Translations under genes and position numbers: made by a program
NCBI GenBank assembly: GCA_004525875.1
Contig: SPBQ01000036.1
Coordinates: forward strand, 1 to 10,513
Direction: 5' to 3'
Length of the DNA stretch: 10,513 nucleotides
Origin: Myxococcales bacterium
Lineage (GTDB): Bacteria > Desulfobacterota_B > Binatia > UBA1149 > SPBQ01
Notes under the pieces: model-generated
The model's database searches: none
What the model was told of the DNA's origin: nothing
What the model saw: only the letters and a program-made list of their open reading frames with translations
In this document: piece by piece, positions 6,701 through 10,513 of the stretch
How the letters are laid out: each line of letters begins with the position of its first letter
Numbering within the stretch: the first letter of the stretch is position 1

Positions 6701-6729
6701 TTGCACGAAGCGTGGCGGGGCATGAGAAT
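6701..6729 (+). promoter_or_regulatory. Weak sigma-70-like promoter for the acyl-CoA synthetase
   Basis: TTGCAC (6701-6706) and GAGAAT (6724-6729) have a 17-bp spacer and would start transcription near 6736, about 45 nt before the ATG. Matches to consensus are modest (3/6 and 4/6). It lies in the divergent region between the lipoprotein and synthetase genes. Confidence 0.3.
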
Positions 6730-6781
6730 CGCGCGGCCGCGTATCCGGCGGCAATTCTCTTCGAGAAGCCCGGAGGACCCG

Positions 6782-8605
6782 ATGGGAGCCAGCAGCCCTC
6801 TTCAGTTCGAGGCCGATCTGACCTTGCCCGCGCAGCTACGCGTGCGCGCGGAGCACCCGGAGGGCGGCGATCTTGTCGCCGTGCGTCATGACGATCGCAG
6901 CTGGACCTACCGGCGGCTGCGCGATGAGTCGGCGCGCGTCGCTCATTTCTTGCGCGCGCGACTCGGCGCCGTCGACGAAAAACGTCCCGGCCACGTCGCG
7001 ATGATGCTCGAGAATCACCTGGAACTGCTCTCGCTGTACGGTGGCTGTGGGGCGGCCGGCCTGACCCTGTTCGGCATCAACACGGGACTTCGCGGTGAGA
7101 CGCTGGCCGGCGTGCTCAACCAGTCCGAGGCTCGTGTGCTGGTGGTCGACGAGCGGATTTTCAGCGAAGTGGATCGCGTACGCGATCAGCTCGGCCACAT
7201 CGTGCCGGAGAATATTCTCGTGCTGCGCACGGGAGATGCGGAGATCCCCGAGGACGCAGACTATCGGGCCTGCCTCGACGTCGAGGTCGGCACCGACGGT
7301 TCGAAGCTCGAGCTGCCTGATGTCAACGTCAAGCCCGAAGACAATCTCATGGTCATCTACACGTCGGGGACGACTGGTTTGCCGAAGGGGATCAACAACA
7401 ATCACTTCAAGCTGTGCATGGTCGGCGCCCTCGTCTCCGCGCGCATGCAGCTGGACAAGCGCGACGTCGGCTACGGCTGCATGCCGCTGTTCCACTCCAA
7501 CGCGATGTTCGTCGGCTACATGCCCGCGTTCTGGGTTGGCGGCAGCATGGGCCTGCGCGAGCGGTTCAGCGCGAGCCGGTTCGTGCCCGATCTCATCGAA
7601 TACGGCGTCACGTACTGGAACTACGTGGGCGAACCGGTGCACTACGTGCTCGCCGCGCTGGAGAAGAAATACGGCGGCGACGCCGAGAAGATTCGCGCCG
7701 AGATCGCCGGTCATCCCGGCAACAAGATCCGTTTCGCGGTCGGCAACGGCGCATCGCCGCCCGACATCGACAACTTCATCGACTACTTCGGTCTCGAGGA
7801 TATGTTCGAGCTATACGGCTCGACCGAGGCTGCGATCAGCACATTCCGTCGCCTCGGCGATCCGCGCGGCAGCGTCGGCGAGGTAGAGGACCCCTGCGTG
7901 CAGATCCTCGACGAATCGGGAAAAGAGTGCCCGCCTGCCGCGGTCGACGGACACGGCCAGATCCTCAACTACGACGATGCGGTCGGCGAGATCTGCCGTG
8001 TGGCCGCCGACACGGCGCTGTTCCAGGGGTACTTCGGCAACGAGAAGGCCACTTCTTCGAAGTACCGCGACGGGGTGTATCACTCCGGCGACCTCGGCCA
8101 TATCCTCGTGGGCGACGGCAAGCGCTACCTCTACTTTGACGGCCGTACCGACGACTGGATCCGTAAGGACGGTGAGAACTTCTCGGCGCTACAGGTCTCG
8201 CGCCTTGTTTCGGAGCACCCGGAGATCCCGCTGGCAGCAGCCTATGGCGTTCCGTGCGTGGTATCCGACGAGCTTGTCATGGCAGCAGTCAAGCTGAAGG
8301 ACGGCGCGAAGTTCGATCCGAAGGGCTTCTTCGAATTCTGCGAACGGCAGATCTCCGAGGGAGGGATGGACCGCAAGTGGTTCCCCGATTTCTTGCGCAT
8401 CGTCGACGACTTCGAGTACACGGGCACGCAGAAGATCCTCGTGCGCAACCTGAAGGCTGCGCACTTCCACCCCGAGCGGGTCAAGGATCCCGTCTACTGG
8501 CGAGAGCGCGGCGACGACAGCTACAAGCCGTTCACCGCCGATGATTTCTCACGTCTGCGCGCGAATTTCGAGAAGGCCGAGCGACTCCAGCTGGTGGAAC
8601 GCTGA
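6782..8605 (+). CDS. AMP-dependent acyl-CoA synthetase, FATP/long-chain-like
   Basis: This 607-residue ANL-superfamily enzyme is expected to activate a fatty or other carboxylic acid to its acyl-AMP and then acyl-CoA. Its ATP/AMP signature is VIYTSGTTGLPKG (TSGTTGLPKG at 194-203). The A5 motif is ELYGSTEA at 344-350. YFDGRTDDWIRKDGENFS (from about 451) contains the hinge region and resembles the FATP (SLC27-type) very-long-chain synthetases. TGTQKILVRNL supplies the A10 catalytic lysine at 551. ATG 6782 is chosen because GGAGG lies 5 nt upstream (6772-6776) and matches the family N-terminus; a TTG at 6701 in frame would add 27 residues. Substrate chain length cannot be read from sequence. The last six codons and stop form one arm of a perfect inverted repeat. 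Confidence 0.93.
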   Translation: MGASSPLQFEADLTLPAQLRVRAEHPEGGDLVAVRHDDRSWTYRRLRDESARVAHFLRARLGAVDEKRPGHVAMMLENHLELLSLYGGCGAAGLTLFGINTGLRGETLAGVLNQSEARVLVVDERIFSEVDRVRDQLGHIVPENILVLRTGDAEIPEDADYRACLDVEVGTDGSKLELPDVNVKPEDNLMVIYTSGTTGLPKGINNNHFKLCMVGALVSARMQLDKRDVGYGCMPLFHSNAMFVGYMPAFWVGGSMGLRERFSASRFVPDLIEYGVTYWNYVGEPVHYVLAALEKKYGGDAEKIRAEIAGHPGNKIRFAVGNGASPPDIDNFIDYFGLEDMFELYGSTEAAISTFRRLGDPRGSVGEVEDPCVQILDESGKECPPAAVDGHGQILNYDDAVGEICRVAADTALFQGYFGNEKATSSKYRDGVYHSGDLGHILVGDGKRYLYFDGRTDDWIRKDGENFSALQVSRLVSEHPEIPLAAAYGVPCVVSDELVMAAVKLKDGAKFDPKGFFEFCERQISEGGMDRKWFPDFLRIVDDFEYTGTQKILVRNLKAAHFHPERVKDPVYWRERGDDSYKPFTADDFSRLRANFEKAERLQLVER

Positions 8606-8637
8606 GCGGCTAAGCCGCTCAGCGTTCCACCAGCTGG
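8587..8637. terminator. Perfect 24-bp inverted repeat across the acyl-CoA synthetase stop
   Basis: Bases 8587-8610 are the exact reverse complement of 8614-8637, with the 3-nt loop TAA. C8585-G8639 and a U-G wobble extend the stem slightly. The left arm encodes the last residues (QLVER) and the TGA stop (8603-8605). It would make a very stable RNA hairpin, likely ending or protecting the transcript, but there is no T-run after it. A cruciform or recombination role is possible. Confidence 0.65.
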
Positions 8638-8644
8638 GGAAATC

Positions 8645-8714
8645 CATCGTATGACGCCGCCTCCGGCGGCTGGCTCGCCGTCGTGAGCGACAAGCCGCCG
8701 GACGCAGCGTCATG
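8645..8714. repeat. Palindromic intergenic element, copy B
   Basis: Bases 8645-8672 match copy A (1164-1191) at 26 of 28 positions. Outer ends ATGACGC (8652-8658) and GCGTCAT (8708-8714) and inner arms CCGGCGGCT (8664-8672) and AGCCGCCGG (8694-8702) are inverted repeats, giving a two-part stem around a 21-nt loop. Directly after the shared block, B carries ggctcgc, a string found in copy A's neighbouring hairpin. It lies between convergent genes and has no coding content. Confidence 0.6.
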
Positions 8715-8736
8715 AGATGGTTGCTCGCTTTGATAG

Positions 8737-8760
8737 GAGGGCGGCCAGGCCCGCCCTCCG
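8737..8760 (-). terminator. Hairpin terminator candidate after the LLM oxidoreductase gene
   Basis: GGAGGGCGG (8737-8745) and CCGCCCTCC (8752-8760) form a perfect 9-bp GC stem with a 6-nt loop, one base beyond the minus-strand stop codon. Read on the minus strand it is followed by TATCAAAG, only a poor U-tract. Position and stem strength favour a terminator. Confidence 0.55.
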
Positions 8761-8761
8761 A

Positions 8762-9625
8762 TCACGCCTTCGCGATCACGTTGTCCGCGAACTGCGCGAG
8801 CCCGACGGTGAGCCCTTTCTTGTCGAACGCCGGTGGGGCTGTTATCAGCCGCGTGACGCCCATGTCCTCGAATCGGTGGATGAGGTCGAGGTCCGGCACC
8901 ATGAATGTCGTCGTGAGCTCGATCTCGGACGGATCGCGTCCGAGCTTCTCGCACTCGCCTTTCATCAAACCGACGGGCTCGGCGAAACGTTCCTCCGAGA
9001 CCATGGCGGGGAAGAACCCGTTGCCGTAACGCGCGGCCCGCTTGGCCGCGATCTCGGTGTGACCGCCGACGACGATCGGCACGCCGCCTGCCTGCACGGG
9101 CTTCGGATTCGACTCGACCTCGCCCCACTTGAAGTGCTTGCCCTCGAAGCTGTTCGCGCCCGGCGACCACAGCGAGCGCATGGCCTCGACCATCTCGCGT
9201 GTGCGTTCTGCTCGCGACTCGAACGCGATGCCGGGCGCGTTGAACTCCTCCTCGAGCCAGCCGACGCCGATGCCGAGGATCGCCCGCCCGCCCGATAGCA
9301 CGTCGAGCGTGGCCGCTTCCTTGGCGATGTAGAACGGGTGGCGCTGCGGGAGAATGACGACGCCGGTGGCGAGCTTGATCTTCGAAGTGATCGCGGCGGC
9401 GTACGTGAGCGGCAGGATCGGATCGAAGATGGGACTGTTGTCGGGGCCGGGCATCTTGCCGCTGGGATCGTAGGGGTAGGTGGATTCGTAGCCGACGGGG
9501 ACGACGACGTGCTCGACAGTCCACAACGACTCGATGCCGACCTTGTCGGCTGTCGTGGCGAGGTGAGCGAAGATGTCGGGGTCGGTGAACGGGCCGGCGT
9601 TGGCGAAGAGAAATCCGAAATTCAT
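8762..9625 (-). CDS. LLM-class F420-dependent oxidoreductase
   Basis: This 287-residue luciferase-like monooxygenase-fold (TIM barrel) protein belongs to the single-domain F420-type group. Landmarks are MNFGFLFANAGPF at the start, ESLWTVEHVVVP around His39, and ITSKIKLATGVVILPQRHPFYIAKEAATLDVLSGGR at 79-114. GIGVGWLEEEFNAPG (118-132) and VPIVVGGHTEIAAKRAARYGNGFFP (182-206) are also typical. Members bind F420 or FMN and oxidise or reduce varied small molecules; the substrate is not deducible. The ATG at 9625 is preceded by AAGGAG with 6-nt spacing (9632-9637), lying inside the 3' end of the upstream DUF502 gene. Only 3 nt separate the two genes, so translation is probably coupled. Use of F420 assumes the host makes it, which this window does not show. 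Confidence 0.93.
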   Translation of the reverse strand: MNFGFLFANAGPFTDPDIFAHLATTADKVGIESLWTVEHVVVPVGYESTYPYDPSGKMPGPDNSPIFDPILPLTYAAAITSKIKLATGVVILPQRHPFYIAKEAATLDVLSGGRAILGIGVGWLEEEFNAPGIAFESRAERTREMVEAMRSLWSPGANSFEGKHFKWGEVESNPKPVQAGGVPIVVGGHTEIAAKRAARYGNGFFPAMVSEERFAEPVGLMKGECEKLGRDPSEIELTTTFMVPDLDLIHRFEDMGVTRLITAPPAFDKKGLTVGLAQFADNVIAKA

Positions 9626-9628
9626 GTA

Positions 9629-10390
9629 CTACTCCTTTGGCTGCCCGCTTGCCTGCCGGTTCGCGGGTGTGAGCTCGTCTTTCCCGGCGTGCCCTCGGCC
9701 GCCGACCCCGGGGGCAAGGGGATGGTCGCGCGCGGTCAGGCTGAGCGTGCCGGGCGCGACGGCGCCGCCCGACATGATGAATGCGAGCGCGTCGTCCATG
9801 CTCCAGTCGGTCGACACGACCTTATCAAGCGGCACGATCTCGAGGTAGCCCGATGTCGGATTCGGGGTGGTCGGTACGTAGACGGCCGCCAGCGGCTGCC
9901 CGGTCACGGCGTCCTTGAATGTGCGCGTCACGAACCCGACGGCGCGAAGGCCGGGCGACGGGAACTCGAGCAGCACCACGCGCTGGACATCGTCAGGCTT
10001 GGTCTGCAGCGCGCCGACGAGCTTCTTGGCGGCACCGTATATCGTCTGCACGAACGGGATGCGCGAGGTGATCGCGTCGACGTAGCCGAGCAGACGCGCG
10101 CCGATGGCGCGAGTGGCCGCCCAGCCGAGCACGTAGAGCACCGTCAGGATCCACAGGATGGCGATGGCCGAGCGGAACCACGGGTGGAGCAGAAACGTGA
10201 ACGGCGAGCCGGGCGACACGTAGCGTCCGACGGCGTTCGCCACGGGTGTTCCGTACTTCGATAGCAGACCGAACAGGAAGCTGAATACGAGCCACGTCAC
10301 CCACAGCGGAACGATCGTGAGCAGGCCGGCCAGGATGTACTGCTGCGCCGACGCGAAGCGTGACGGTCTTTCTTTCTTCGCTCTGGTCAT
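9629..10390 (-). CDS. DUF502 family membrane protein
   Basis: This 253-residue inner-membrane protein has a basic N-terminus (TRAKKERPSR). It has two transmembrane segments, AGLLTIVPLWVTWLVFSFLFGLL (about 18-43) and SAIAILWILTVLYVLGWAA (about 73-95). A soluble domain follows, with IPFVQTIYGAAKKLV, VVLLEFPSPGLRAVGFVT and the family hallmark YVPTTPNPTSGY (171-182), then DWSMDDALAFIMSGG. This order is diagnostic of DUF502 (PF04367). The biochemical role is not known to me. The C-terminal 30 residues are Gly/Pro-rich and probably disordered. The ATG at 10390 fits the family start, though no clear Shine-Dalgarno precedes it. It is the first complete gene of a minus-strand pair with the LLM oxidoreductase. 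Confidence 0.93.
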   Translation of the reverse strand: MTRAKKERPSRFASAQQYILAGLLTIVPLWVTWLVFSFLFGLLSKYGTPVANAVGRYVSPGSPFTFLLHPWFRSAIAILWILTVLYVLGWAATRAIGARLLGYVDAITSRIPFVQTIYGAAKKLVGALQTKPDDVQRVVLLEFPSPGLRAVGFVTRTFKDAVTGQPLAAVYVPTTPNPTSGYLEIVPLDKVVSTDWSMDDALAFIMSGGAVAPGTLSLTARDHPLAPGVGGRGHAGKDELTPANRQASGQPKE

Positions 10391-10468
10391 GGATGGCGGG
10401 TTCGACGGCAGAAAATGCCATCGGCCGCGTGTACGTGCGACCCACTGGACGGGGAGAGGGGAGGGAGG

Positions 10469-10513
10469 TCAGGTGTCGCCGGCCGTGTCGGCCGCGCCGG
10501 CGAGCTCGGCGGC
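10469..10513 (-). CDS. 3' end of an unidentified upstream gene
   Basis: Reading in from the right edge on the minus strand, 14 codons (AAELAGAADTAGDT) run to a TGA at 10471-10469. An Ala/Gly/Asp-rich tail in this GC-rich genome is a plausible protein C-terminus, and a gap of 78 bp to DUF502 would suit an operon. The fragment is too short to identify or to prove coding. Confidence 0.35.
   Translation of the reverse strand, partial: AAELAGAADTAGDT

Noticed and set aside
6601..6723. ATG-initiated N-terminal extension of the lipoprotein
   Set aside because: It would put about 40 residues ahead of the signal peptide, which does not fit lipoprotein export. It also has no Shine-Dalgarno and would occupy most of the divergent promoter region.
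6836..7714. Long minus-strand frame opposite the acyl-CoA synthetase
   Set aside because: It is a mirror of a well-identified gene in GC-rich sequence; its His/Val/Glu-rich product has no family features.
8619..9524. Minus-strand frame ending in QLVER
   Set aside because: The shared ending arises only because the 24-bp inverted repeat copies the end of the acyl-CoA synthetase. The frame is a shadow of the LLM oxidoreductase gene.
9338..10264. Long plus-strand frame opposite the LLM and DUF502 genes
   Set aside because: It is antisense to two confidently identified proteins and its translation lacks any recognisable domain.

Overview
This is a GC-rich chromosomal window with ordinary gene density. 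It contains no rRNA, CRISPR array or insertion sequence that I can see, and I noticed no tRNA by eye. It points to a Gram-negative bacterium. There is a monofunctional peptidoglycan glycosyltransferase (MtgA), a bacterial GlnRS, a lipoprotein with a lipobox, and a membrane ATPase carrying Cys-rich CGDG...CDDGN repeats (DUF4215 / 'Myxococcus cysteine-rich repeat' type). Those repeats, together with an F420-type LLM oxidoreductase and an SnoaL-like protein, suggest Myxococcota or a related 'deltaproteobacterial' lineage such as Binatota. This placement is inference, not proof.

Layout, left to right. (1) The 3' end of a histidine-phosphatase gene, then mtgA (+). (2) A convergent SnoaL/NTF2-fold gene (-), separated from mtgA by GC-rich palindromes. 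(3) glnS (+), divergent from the SnoaL gene, with its own promoter-like sequence and a clear Shine-Dalgarno. (4) A gap of about 440 bp with hairpins but no convincing gene, ending in a good match to a sigma-54 (-24/-12) promoter. (5) A 628-residue protein fusing an ExeA/GspA-type AAA+ ATPase, one transmembrane helix and five Cys-rich repeats. (6) A convergent lipoprotein gene (-) of unknown function whose TAG stop overlaps the ATPase's TAG stop in one CTAG. (7) A divergent FATP-like acyl-CoA synthetase gene (+). (8) A 156-bp convergent gap packed with inverted repeats. (9) A minus-strand operon of a DUF502 membrane protein and an LLM oxidoreductase, with the last codons of an upstream gene at the window edge.

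The main novelty candidate is the ATPase/Cys-repeat fusion behind a sigma-54-like promoter. It has the membrane topology of ExeA, but a Cys-rich acidic repeat array replaces the expected periplasmic peptidoglycan-binding domain. A second theme is structural DNA at gene ends. Inverted repeats incorporate stop codons at several genes, including a perfect 24-bp arm pair at the acyl-CoA synthetase stop. A roughly 28-nt palindromic element occurs twice, both times between convergent genes.
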